From Oscillospiraceae bacterium (GTDB lineage Bacteria > Bacillota > Clostridia > Oscillospirales > Oscillospiraceae), in the NCBI GenBank assembly GCA_910575695.1, contig CAJTGJ010000022.1:1-64000 (forward strand): a stretch of 64,000 nt of DNA, written 5' to 3'. Of the stretch, positions 16,207 through 24,320 are shown in pieces. Numbering within the stretch: the stretch's first letter is position 1; the number at the start of each line of letters is the position of its first letter. The notes below the pieces were generated by a model. That model was not told where the DNA came from. It worked only from the letters and a program-made list of their open reading frames with translations, and did not search any database. The translations under genes were made by a program, and so were the position numbers.

Positions 16207-19200
16207 TTACTGATACAGCTCAATGAGCTTTTGCAAATGCTCCCAGCGGGCCATCGCGGCCTCCTCGTTCTTCTTGAACAGCTCATCGGCGCGCTCCGGG
16301 AAGGAACGGGTCAGGGAGCTGTAGCGGGCCTCGTTCAGCAGGAACTCCTGGTAGCCGCCCGCCGGGGCCTTGCTGTCCAGGGTGAACGGATTCTTGCCCT
16401 GGTCCTTGTTGGCGGGGTTGTACCGGAACAGGTTCCAGTAGCCGCAGGCCACGGCCTTCTTCATCTCGCTCTGGCAGTTGGCCATGCCGCCCTTGATGGA
16501 GTGCATCTCGCAGGGGCTGTAGCCGATGATCAGGGACGGGCCGTGATAGGCCTCGGCCTCACGGATGGCCTGGAGGGTCTGGTTCGGGTTGGCGCCCATG
16601 GCCACCTGGGCCACGTACACGTAGCCGTACTGCATCACGATCTCCGCCAGGGACTTCTTGGCGATGGCCTTGCCCGCGGCGGCAAACTGCGCCACCTGGC
16701 CCAAGTTGGAGGACTTGGACGCCTGTCCGCCGGTGTTGGAGTACACCTCGGTGTCGAACACGAAGATGTTCACATCCTCGCCGGAGGCCAGCACGTGGTC
16801 CAGTCCGCCGTAGCCGATATCATAGGCCCAGCCGTCACCGCCGAAGATCCACACGGATTTCTTGTTCAGGTAGTCCTTCCCGTCCAGGATCTCCTTGGCC
16901 AGCTTGCAGGCGTCGCAGTCGCAGAACTCAGCGCCGCCGTCCTTCAGCTCCTTGGCGTGGGCCTGCATCATGGGCAGCTTGTCGCCAAAGACGTCCTTGG
17001 CGGCGGGGCTGTTGACGAACGCGGTCACATCCTCAATGGTGCACAGGCCTTCCTCCAGGGCGGCGATATATGCGGCGGTAGCGGCCTGGTTGGCCTCGCC
17101 GTCGTCCATGGTGTCCAGCCACTTCTGGGCGGCTTCCTTCAGGGGGCCGTAGACGTGGGGCACCGCGATGAGGGCGCGGGTCTTGTCGGCCAGGGCGTTG
17201 CGGATGGCCTTCTGGCCCAGGTGGATGCCCAGGCCGTGCTCAGCGTTGTCCTCGAACAGGGAGTTGGCCCAGGCCACGCCCTTGCCGTCCTTGTTGACGG
17301 TGTAGGGAGAGGTGGCGGCGGGACCGCCCCAGATGGAGGAACAGCCGGTGGCGTTGGAAACGTACATACGCTCGCCGCACACCTGGGTGACCAGACGGGC
17401 GTAAGCGGTCTCGGCACAGCCGGCGCAGGAGCCGGAGAACTCCAGCAGGGGCTGCTTGAACTGGCTGTCCTTGACGGACGCGGTGCCCTCCATGTCGGCC
17501 TTGGGGGCCACCTTGGACACCATATAATCGAAAGCGGGCTGACGGCCGGCCTCCTGCTCCAGGGGCACCATGCTCAGGCTCTTGGTGGGGCAGATGCCAA
17601 CGCAGACGGAGCAGCCCATGCAGTCCATGGGGCTGACGGCCAGAGAGTACTTGTACACGCCCTTGCCCTTGCCGGCCTTGACATCCACGATCCGGGCGCA
17701 CTCGGGGGCGTTCTTTGCCTCCTCGTCGGTGAGGGCGAAGGGACGGATGGTGGCGTGGGGGCAGACGTAGGCGCACTGGTTGCACTGTACGCAGGTGTCG
17801 GGGTTCCAGGCGGGCACGGACACGGCCACGCCGCGCTTCTCATAGGCGGCGGCGCCCTGCTGGAAGGTGCCGTCCACATAGGGAGAGAAGGCGGACACGG
17901 GCAGGCTGTCGCCGTCCATGCGGCCCACGGGCTCCATGACGTTCTCCACCATGGCCACCAGCTCGGGCTTGCCCTCCAGGTGCTCGCCCTTGTCCTCGTC
18001 CTGGGCGGAGGCCCAGGAGGCGGGCACGTCGAACTTCTTGAAGGCGGTGGCGCCGATGTCGATGGCCTTGTGGTTCATGTCCACCACGTCCTGGCCCTTC
18101 TTCAGGTAGGAGTGGGTGGCGGCATCCTTCATATAACCGATGGCCTCGCTCTCAGGCATGACCTTGGACAGCGCGAAGAAAGCGGACTGGAGGATGGTGT
18201 TGGTGCGCTTGCCCATGCCGATCTCAATGGCCAGGTCGATGGCGTTGATGGTGTACACCTGGATGTTGTGCTCCGCGATGTAGCGCTTGGCCACGGCAGG
18301 CATATGCTTATCCAGCTCCTCGTCGGACCACTGGCAGTTGATGAGGAAGGTGCCGCCGTCCTTCACGTCCCGGACCATGGGGAAGCCCTTGACGATATAG
18401 GCGGGCACGTGGCAGGCCACAAAGTCGGCCTTGTTGATATAGTAGGGGGCGCGGATGGGCTGGTCGCCGAAGCGCAGGTGGCTGATGGTCACGCCGCCGG
18501 TCTTCTTGGAGTCGTACTGGAAGTACGCCTGGACATACTTGTCGGTGTGGTCGCCGATGATTTTGATGGAGTTCTTGTTGGCGCCCACGGTGCCGTCGCC
18601 GCCCAGACCCCAGAACTTGACCTCGATGGTGCCCTCGGCCGCGGTGTTGGGGGAGGGCTTCTCCTCCAGGGACATATTGGTGACGTCGTCCACGATGCCG
18701 ATGGTGAACTGGCGCTTCTGCTCCGCCTTGGTCAGCTCCTCATAGACAGCGAACACGCTGGCGGGCGGGGTGTCCTTGGAACCCAGGCCGTAGCGTCCGC
18801 CGATGACGGAGACGTCGTTCCGGCCCGCGTTGGCCAGAGCGGTGACCACGTCCAGGTACAGGGGCTCGCCCTGAGCGCCGGGCTCCTTGGTGCGGTCCAG
18901 CACAGCGATCTTCTTGCAGGTGGCGGGGATGGCGGCCAGCAGCTTGTCCGCGCGCCAGGGGCGGTACAGACGGACCTTGATGAGGCCCACCTTCTCGCCG
19001 TGGGCGTTCAGGTAGTCGATGACCTCCTCGGCCACGTCGCAGATGGAACCCATGGCGATGATGACGCGGTCGGCGTCCTCAGCGCCATAATAGTTAAAGA
19101 GCTGATAATTGGTGCCCAGCTTGGCATTGACCTTGCCCATATACTCCTCCACGATCTCGGGGACCGCGTCATAGTAGCTGTTGCAGGCCTCGCGGTGCTG

Positions 19201-19878
19201 GAAGAAGATGTCGCCGTTCTCGTGGGAACCGCGCATCACGGGATGGTCGGGATTCAGGGCGCGGGCGCGGAACTCGCTGATGGCGTCCCAGTCCGCCATC
19301 TCAGCCAGATCGTCGTAGTCCCAGATGGCGACCTTTTGGATCTCGTGGGAGGTGCGGAAGCCGTCGAAGAAGTTCAGGAAGGGGACGCGGCCCTTGATGG
19401 CGGCCAGATGGGCCACCGCGCCCAGGTCCATGACCTCCTGGACATTGCCCTCAGCCAGCATGGCAAAACCAGTCTGGCGGCAGGCCATCACGTCGGAGTG
19501 GTCGCCGAAGATGTTCAGCGCGTGGCTGGCCACGGTACGGGCGGACACGTGGAACACCCCGGGCAGCAGCTCGCCGGCGATCTTGTACATATTGGGGATC
19601 ATCAGCAGCAGGCCCTGGGAGGCGGTGTAGGTGGTGGTCAGGGCGCCAGCGGCCAGAGAGCCGTGGACGGTGCCGGCGGCGCCGGCCTCGGACTGCATCT
19701 CGATGACCTTCACGGTCTGGCCGAAGATGTTCTTACGGCCGGCGGCGGCCCACTGGTCGACATTATCGGCCATAGGGCTGGACGGGGTGATGGGATAGAT
19801 GCCGGCCACCTCGGTGAAGGCGTACGACACGTGGGCGGCAGCGGTATTGCCGTCCATTGTTTTGAATTTACGAGCCAT
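16207..19878 (-). CDS. nifJ: Pyruvate:ferredoxin (flavodoxin) oxidoreductase
   Basis: 1223 residues, a single-chain enzyme of full family length. It cleaves pyruvate with CoA to acetyl-CoA and CO2 and reduces ferredoxin, the central step of clostridial fermentation. Domain order is complete: N-terminal domain starting FKTMDGNTAAAHVSYAFTEV with YPITPSSPMAD, the gamma domain, two ferredoxin clusters (CVQCNQCAYVCP and CMGCSVCVGICP, near residues 700-760), the cluster Cys pair in CAGCAETAY, and the thiamine diphosphate motif GDGWAYDIGYGGLD with NTGGQASKS. AAGGAGG lies 9 bases before the ATG. Cytoplasmic homodimer; single gene with strong promoter and terminator. Confidence 0.98.
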   Translation of the reverse strand: MARKFKTMDGNTAAAHVSYAFTEVAGIYPITPSSPMADNVDQWAAAGRKNIFGQTVKVIEMQSEAGAAGTVHGSLAAGALTTTYTASQGLLLMIPNMYKIAGELLPGVFHVSARTVASHALNIFGDHSDVMACRQTGFAMLAEGNVQEVMDLGAVAHLAAIKGRVPFLNFFDGFRTSHEIQKVAIWDYDDLAEMADWDAISEFRARALNPDHPVMRGSHENGDIFFQHREACNSYYDAVPEIVEEYMGKVNAKLGTNYQLFNYYGAEDADRVIIAMGSICDVAEEVIDYLNAHGEKVGLIKVRLYRPWRADKLLAAIPATCKKIAVLDRTKEPGAQGEPLYLDVVTALANAGRNDVSVIGGRYGLGSKDTPPASVFAVYEELTKAEQKRQFTIGIVDDVTNMSLEEKPSPNTAAEGTIEVKFWGLGGDGTVGANKNSIKIIGDHTDKYVQAYFQYDSKKTGGVTISHLRFGDQPIRAPYYINKADFVACHVPAYIVKGFPMVRDVKDGGTFLINCQWSDEELDKHMPAVAKRYIAEHNIQVYTINAIDLAIEIGMGKRTNTILQSAFFALSKVMPESEAIGYMKDAATHSYLKKGQDVVDMNHKAIDIGATAFKKFDVPASWASAQDEDKGEHLEGKPELVAMVENVMEPVGRMDGDSLPVSAFSPYVDGTFQQGAAAYEKRGVAVSVPAWNPDTCVQCNQCAYVCPHATIRPFALTDEEAKNAPECARIVDVKAGKGKGVYKYSLAVSPMDCMGCSVCVGICPTKSLSMVPLEQEAGRQPAFDYMVSKVAPKADMEGTASVKDSQFKQPLLEFSGSCAGCAETAYARLVTQVCGERMYVSNATGCSSIWGGPAATSPYTVNKDGKGVAWANSLFEDNAEHGLGIHLGQKAIRNALADKTRALIAVPHVYGPLKEAAQKWLDTMDDGEANQAATAAYIAALEEGLCTIEDVTAFVNSPAAKDVFGDKLPMMQAHAKELKDGGAEFCDCDACKLAKEILDGKDYLNKKSVWIFGGDGWAYDIGYGGLDHVLASGEDVNIFVFDTEVYSNTGGQASKSSNLGQVAQFAAAGKAIAKKSLAEIVMQYGYVYVAQVAMGANPNQTLQAIREAEAYHGPSLIIGYSPCEMHSIKGGMANCQSEMKKAVACGYWNLFRYNPANKDQGKNPFTLDSKAPAGGYQEFLLNEARYSSLTRSFPERADELFKKNEEAAMARWEHLQKLIELYQ

Positions 19879-19947
19879 GGGCGTTTTCCTCCTTGTTTCG
19901 ATATGGGTTGCAGCATGGGATATGCCGTTGTCTCGAATACGCCAGAT

Positions 19948-19976
19948 AGTCTATCACATTTCTGAAAATTTTTCAA
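19948..19976 (-). promoter_or_regulatory. Promoter of the PFOR gene
   Basis: Minus strand TTGAAA, 17-base spacer, TAGACT, about 70 bases before the start codon. Confidence 0.75.
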
Positions 19977-20031
19977 TTCCTTCTTGTGTTTTTTTCGTCA
20001 ATCTTTTGTCCGGCCCCAATCCGGCGGAAAA

Positions 20032-20069
20032 CGCCAAAAAACGGCCCGCCCTCCTGGGGGCAGGCCGTC
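20032..20069 (-). terminator. Terminator of the flavonoid-type operon
   Basis: On the minus strand ACGGCCTGCCC pairs with GGGCGGGCCGT (one G-U pair), followed by TTTTTTGGCG, directly after the stop of the LVIVD protein gene. Confidence 0.85.
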
Positions 20070-20076
20070 AATAGGT

Positions 20077-21444
20077 TCAGTCCTTGTTCTTCAGCCGCAG
20101 GATATACATCCCATCGTGCCAGGTATCGATGTAGATATAGCCCCGGTCGTCCACCACGCAGTCCTCGGTGGTGGCGATCATGGGACCGGGCACGGGCACG
20201 TCAAACAGCAGCTTCTCCGGGTTGGGCGGGATGAAGTAGGCGATCTCCTTGATGTAGTAGGGATCGGACACGTCGAACACCCGCAGCCCCGCGTGGAAGT
20301 AGCAGTTGTAGACCAGATTGGGGTCGTCCTGGAGCCAGGGCTTGCCCATGGGCTCGTGGATGTTGTGGGGGCCGAAGGGGCCGGGGGCACCGATGCCGCA
20401 GTCGTTGAAATTGGGGTAGGGGAAGTCCTCGGGCACCTCGGGATAGGGGAACTCCGCCACCAGGGTGGGATCGGCGGGGTCGGACACGTCGATCATATGC
20501 AGGTTGTTCATGGGCTGGGCGCCCTTGTGCACGCCGTTGAGGATTTTGTCCTTGGTGAAGAAGGGGAAACGCTCCCCCTCGTTGGTAAGGACAGCGAAGT
20601 TCCGGCCGGTGAGGCGCATATAAGTGTGGCACTGGGCGCCGTCAAACTTACCGGCGAAGGGGGGCTGCACCATCAGCTGGGAGATCAGCTTGGGCCGGGT
20701 GGGGTCGGAGATGTCCAGAATGATAGCGCCGCCGCCGAAATAGCCCAGGTACAGCTCGTTGGGGTGGTCGGGGCAGATGTTGCAGGCGTGGCACATTCCC
20801 CAGAACTTCTCCGCGTCATGGCCCACGGCGTAGGTGCCCTCCACCATGCCGTCCTTGAACTGCTTGGGCAGCCACCAGCGGCCCGCCTCCACCGGGTTGC
20901 GGGGATCGGCGATATCCAAAATCCGGACGATGAAGCCCACGAAGCCCGGGCACTCGGCGGGCATATAAATATACCTGCCGCCGTTGTAGGCGAAGCGGTG
21001 CACGCCCATGCCGTTGGGCAGGCCGGTGTGCCAGTGGGAGAGCAGCCTGGGGTGAATGGGGTCCTCCTTCAGATCGTAGATCTGGAGGCCGTCGTCGGCG
21101 GGATCGCCGGGCTTGATACCGTGGAGGAAGGGCACGCCGCCGCCCAGGGCCACGATGAGCTTGTCGTCCGCCACCTGCACCTTGGGGGTGGACTGGGCAA
21201 AGTAGACGTTGGGGTCGCTGACCCAGACAATGCCCACCACCTCGGGCTTGGCGGGGTCGGTGACGTCCACGATGTTCACCCCGGCCCCCTTGAAGGAGCC
21301 GCAGTACATATAATACTTGTCCTCAGTCTTGTAAAGGGCCATCTGGAACGCGTTGATTCCGTTCAGGTCGGAGAAGCCCACAACCTCCATGTTTTTGATG
21401 TAGCCCTGGTTGTTCTCACTTTTGGCATAAAACGGGATGGACAT
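20077..21444 (-). CDS. LVIVD-repeat beta-propeller protein in the flavonoid operon
   Basis: 455 residues without a signal peptide. At least six repeats of the form hydrophobic-D-hydrophobic-SDP are visible: VNIVDVTDPAKPEVVG, IVRILDIADPRNPVEAG, AIILDISDPTRPKLIS, HMIDVSDPADPTLVA, LRVFDVSDPYYIKEIA and a divergent LQIYDLKEDP. LVIVD repeats build beta-propellers related to the selenium-binding-protein fold. Many histidines recur near blade edges (SHWHTGLPNGMGVHR, GMCHACNIC, AQCHTYMRL, GPHNIHEP, CYFHAGLRV, DTWHDG), which suggests a metal site in the central channel. Last gene of the four-gene operon. No function is established; given its neighbours it could be an enzyme or binding protein for flavonoid intermediates. 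Confidence 0.8.
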   Translation of the reverse strand: MSIPFYAKSENNQGYIKNMEVVGFSDLNGINAFQMALYKTEDKYYMYCGSFKGAGVNIVDVTDPAKPEVVGIVWVSDPNVYFAQSTPKVQVADDKLIVALGGGVPFLHGIKPGDPADDGLQIYDLKEDPIHPRLLSHWHTGLPNGMGVHRFAYNGGRYIYMPAECPGFVGFIVRILDIADPRNPVEAGRWWLPKQFKDGMVEGTYAVGHDAEKFWGMCHACNICPDHPNELYLGYFGGGAIILDISDPTRPKLISQLMVQPPFAGKFDGAQCHTYMRLTGRNFAVLTNEGERFPFFTKDKILNGVHKGAQPMNNLHMIDVSDPADPTLVAEFPYPEVPEDFPYPNFNDCGIGAPGPFGPHNIHEPMGKPWLQDDPNLVYNCYFHAGLRVFDVSDPYYIKEIAYFIPPNPEKLLFDVPVPGPMIATTEDCVVDDRGYIYIDTWHDGMYILRLKNKD

Positions 21445-21497
21445 TGGAAATCATTCCTCCTTGCGGATTTTTTGACAGATTAGCGCCCTGCGGCAAT

Positions 21498-21522
21498 GGG
21501 CGCGCCTGCGGCAGGCGCGCCC
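21498..21522. repeat. Strong intercistronic hairpin in the flavonoid operon
   Basis: GGGCGCGCCT pairs with AGGCGCGCCC around GCGGC, between the four-TM gene and the propeller gene. There is no T tract in either direction, so it is more likely an mRNA-stabilising or processing element than a terminator. Confidence 0.6.
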
Positions 21523-21544
21523 ATTCAGCTCTGGTTCGGTCGGA

Positions 21545-22024
21545 TCAGGGATGCCCGCCGGGGAACGCGCCGGGGCCGGGGTCCTTGCTGCACATCATAC
21601 CGGTGACAGCCAGCAGGGGCTTGAAGAAAATGGACACGCTGACGAACGCGGCGGCCAGCATGGGGAGCAGGGACATGGCCCAGATATTGAGCATTCCAAA
21701 CAGGGCGAACTTCAGCTCAATGAACATCATGCTGAAGCTCATGAGCAGCACCAGCAGGAAGGAAATGAAGAAGATGCGCACGAAATAGGCGGGAGCGCTG
21801 TCCATCTTCAGGCCGAGCTTCTGCACGAAGAAGTTGCCGAAGCCAGGCAGGTCAATGAGGGTTTCCCAGGCCATGCATACAAAGAAGCCGGCGAAGGAGC
21901 CTACGATGATGTTCTCTGCGGTGAGCTGATCGGCCAGAGCCTTGCTGACAACAGTCATAATAATGCCGATGACCAGTGCCAGCCAGAAATTGAATACAAC
22001 GGGAAAGCTGGTTTTCTTAAACAC
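21545..22024 (-). CDS. Four-TM integral membrane protein, function unknown
   Basis: 159 residues with four hydrophobic helices, at about 9-33 (VVFNFWLALVIGIIMTVV), 40-58, 80-104 (IFFISFLLVLLMSFSMMF) and 107-135, then a short polar tail. A weak similarity in style to DUF2798-type small membrane proteins is all I can offer. It lies third in the operon, 103 bases after the chalcone isomerase gene and 100 bases before the propeller gene, so it is probably co-expressed. With only four helices it is small for a transporter and might act as an oligomer, in substrate entry, or as an anchor. Confidence 0.65.
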   Translation of the reverse strand: MFKKTSFPVVFNFWLALVIGIIMTVVSKALADQLTAENIIVGSFAGFFVCMAWETLIDLPGFGNFFVQKLGLKMDSAPAYFVRIFFISFLLVLLMSFSMMFIELKFALFGMLNIWAMSLLPMLAAAFVSVSIFFKPLLAVTGMMCSKDPGPGAFPGGHP

Positions 22025-22127
22025 AGTTTTTCATTCCTTTCACGTTAGAAAAAATCTGCGCGTCCCCAGGCAGGGACCGGCGCGGGGCAAACTGCGCCCC
22101 CGCTTAGCGTCGGGAAGAAAGGCGGGC

Positions 22128-22979
22128 TTACCGCATGGTGATGTAGCCCCGGTACTGGGTCAGGTTGTCGCTGGCCGCCATGTCGGACAGGAACATCCCG
22201 ACAATGTAATGGTTTGGCTTCAGGAAGGGGAATTGGGGCTGGGGAGCCTCCTTGGGGGCTTCCTTCGCCCAGTCAGGCTGGGGCATATCCTTCGTGCCCT
22301 CCACCGCGGCGGCGTACCATTCCTCGGGGCCGTCGAACCACAGCTCCACCAGGCGGTGGAACTGGCAGCCCACCACGTCGTGATAAATTTTGCTGGACAC
22401 GAAACGGTTGACCTCGGGGCGGTTCTGGAAATAGGGCACGAACACCTCGTTGAACCACTTCTCCCCTGTCTTTTCGCAGGGCCAGCGCAGGACGAACTGC
22501 CAGCGGTAGTTGGGGCCGTCGTCGATGGTGCGGCCCGCGCCCTTGTAGTCGTCCTGCCAGTTGATGGGCACGTGGGCGAACACGAAGGGAGGCATCCCGT
22601 TGTCCCCGCCGGAGGAGCGGTGGGCGTCGCCGTCCATATTGGCGGTGGGAATGTCGTCGGTGTCGGGCATCATCCCCTGCCAGCGCAGCACCACCGGCGG
22701 CATCCGCTCGGTGAAGGCGTTGACGTGCATCTCCGGGGCCATCTCGTTCAGCGTCCAGTAGTGCTCCGTCATCTGCATCCGGCGGGTGCCGAAGCGCTCT
22801 CCCCCAGGGGGCGTGGGCAGGGCGTTGTAGAAGGCGTATTTATTGCAGTAGGGCGCGAACTTGGAAATGCTGTCGGGCACATGGACAGAGTACAGCCAGT
22901 GCTGGAGGCGGTGGCGGTATTCCTCCTTCACGCAGTCCACATAGATGACACTGCGCATGGGGCGGTATTCAAAGGACAT
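22128..22979 (-). CDS. chi: Bacterial chalcone isomerase (Eubacterium ramulus type)
   Basis: 283 residues. The sequence follows the E. ramulus chalcone isomerase along its whole length as I remember it: N-terminal PMRSVIYVDCVKEEYR, then SVHVPDSISKFAPY, KYAFY, RMQMTEHYW, a GRTIDDGPNYRW segment, and a C-terminus ending NLTQYRGYITMR. His33 in VHVPDS corresponds to the catalytic acid/base histidine described for that enzyme. The family interconverts chalcones and flavanones, and the E. ramulus enzyme also turns taxifolin into alphitonin. The fold is a ferredoxin-like barrel unrelated to plant CHI. The gene follows the FMN reductase gene by 18 bases. Cytoplasmic; oxygen-independent. Confidence 0.9.
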   Translation of the reverse strand: MSFEYRPMRSVIYVDCVKEEYRHRLQHWLYSVHVPDSISKFAPYCNKYAFYNALPTPPGGERFGTRRMQMTEHYWTLNEMAPEMHVNAFTERMPPVVLRWQGMMPDTDDIPTANMDGDAHRSSGGDNGMPPFVFAHVPINWQDDYKGAGRTIDDGPNYRWQFVLRWPCEKTGEKWFNEVFVPYFQNRPEVNRFVSSKIYHDVVGCQFHRLVELWFDGPEEWYAAAVEGTKDMPQPDWAKEAPKEAPQPQFPFLKPNHYIVGMFLSDMAASDNLTQYRGYITMR

Positions 22980-22997
22980 TTTGGATACGCCTCCTTT

Positions 22998-23966
22998 TTA
23001 TTTCTCCGGCTTGGAGGTCTGGATGAAATCACGGTACTTCTGCTTGCGGGCCTTGGCCTCGTCAGTCTGCATCAGGGTGCGGGCCTCGGCCTCGTTGCGC
23101 TGGATGTCGTCGCCGTGGATGAACTTGCCGGGGATAGAATCATGGGCGTGGGGAATCCACTTCTCTTGGTCGAACTCAAAGACGTACTTGCCGTCCACGT
23201 TCTTCATGACGCCCTCGGTGCCGCACAGACAGCAGATGGCCACGCCGTCCTCCTGGAGGTAGAAGTTGTTGCTGTGGCAGTAGGGGCACACACCAGCGGG
23301 GCCCTTGTAGTCCTCGTTGAAGCAGCCGTGGGCGGGGACGAAGGTGCCGTCAGCAATCTTCCTGGCGGCGGCGGCCAGGTCGGCACCCATCTGGTGGGCC
23401 TTGGCGATGGCGTCGTCGTTCATCAGGATGGTGAGGGACCAGGGGAAGCAGTGGTTGTCAATGACGGTCCACTTGGGGGTGAGGGCGTGGGTGGCAAAGT
23501 CGCACTGGATGCGGGTGGCCCAGTCGGAACCGCCGATGCCCATGAAGGTGACCACCTTCTCCTTGAGGTACTTGGGGTCGATGGGCTTGCCGCCGTGCTC
23601 CTCGGCGATTTTGGTTGCGATCATCAGGTTGCCCCGGTCCATGCGGGGGCCAAAGCGGTCCATAATGGTGTGGAACAGGCCGGGAGCGCACTTCTCGAAG
23701 ATGGGAGCAGCCCAGATGATACCGTCGGCATCGAACATCTTATCGATGAGCCACTGGAGATCGTCCTTCAGGACACAGCCGTTGCCCCGGCCGGAGAACA
23801 GGCCCATGACGCAGGCCTTGCAGCCCGTGCAGTGCTTGATGTCCAGTTGGGTGACGTTGATGAACTCGATCTCGGCCCCGGCCTCCTGAGCGGCCATCAG
23901 GGCCTCCTTGCACAGGGAGTCATTGGCGCCGTTGAGCGTTCCGGCGGACAGACCTAATACTTTCAT
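22998..23966 (-). CDS. FMN-dependent flavodoxin-fold reductase, candidate flavone reductase (ene-reductase)
   Basis: 322 residues from the ATG at 23966, preceded by GAGGAGGAG; the frame is open further upstream but has no binding site. Residues 1-~200 are a flavodoxin-like NADPH-dependent FMN reductase domain: GLSAGTLNGANDSLCKEAL for the FMN phosphate, a cysteine cluster CTGCKAC (46-52) with Cys64, and WAAPIFEKCAPGLFHTIMDR. Residues 227-248 form a CxxC-x14-CxxC zinc ribbon. It is the first gene of the operon and adjoins chalcone isomerase. Flavonifractor plautii has an FMN ene-reductase (FLR) that saturates the C2-C3 bond of flavones and flavonols; this gene is my candidate for its homologue, from context plus family, not from alignment. 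Confidence 0.75.
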   Translation of the reverse strand: MKVLGLSAGTLNGANDSLCKEALMAAQEAGAEIEFINVTQLDIKHCTGCKACVMGLFSGRGNGCVLKDDLQWLIDKMFDADGIIWAAPIFEKCAPGLFHTIMDRFGPRMDRGNLMIATKIAEEHGGKPIDPKYLKEKVVTFMGIGGSDWATRIQCDFATHALTPKWTVIDNHCFPWSLTILMNDDAIAKAHQMGADLAAAARKIADGTFVPAHGCFNEDYKGPAGVCPYCHSNNFYLQEDGVAICCLCGTEGVMKNVDGKYVFEFDQEKWIPHAHDSIPGKFIHGDDIQRNEAEARTLMQTDEAKARKQKYRDFIQTSKPEK

Positions 23967-24038
23967 GAAATACTCCTCCTCGTTAATGTTTGCCGGACCA
24001 TATGCGAACCACACATTGGTCAGCTTAGACACAAACTT

Positions 24039-24067
24039 AATATAAATGTTTTTCATCCATGTGTAAA
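24039..24067 (-). promoter_or_regulatory. Promoter of the flavonoid-type operon
   Basis: Minus strand TTTACA, 17-base spacer, TATATT, about 73 bases before the reductase start. The 354-base divergent region 23967-24320 holds this promoter and that of the LysR gene and is AT-rich; no other gene was seen in it. Confidence 0.7.
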
Positions 24068-24259
24068 ATATCAAATCTGTATGGCAGAAATGCAAAATCC
24101 GTTTAGATGGCGGAAGACAGAAAGCTTTCCCCTAAATTATGGAAGCGGCTCCCCCGAAATTTGTGGATTCTTCCCAAAAGAGCGGAATTTGTTATGGGCA
24201 GAATCACGTTTTTTTACAAAAATCTTCATAGCTGTTATGCAAAAAATAGATTAAATGAT

Positions 24260-24288
24260 GTGACAAATGACGAGGGCTCTGGTATACT
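24260..24288 (+). promoter_or_regulatory. Promoter of the LysR regulator gene
   Basis: GTGACA, 17-base spacer, TATACT, ending 32 bases before the start codon. Confidence 0.65.
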
Positions 24289-24320
24289 GGCAGAAAAACG
24301 GCAGAAAAGGACGTGGCGCA

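Noticed and set aside
16231-19965. A 1244-codon plus-strand open frame opposite PFOR
   Set aside because: Antisense shadow caused by high third-position GC; composition is Gly/Val/His/Leu-rich with no motifs, while the minus strand encodes a complete PFOR.
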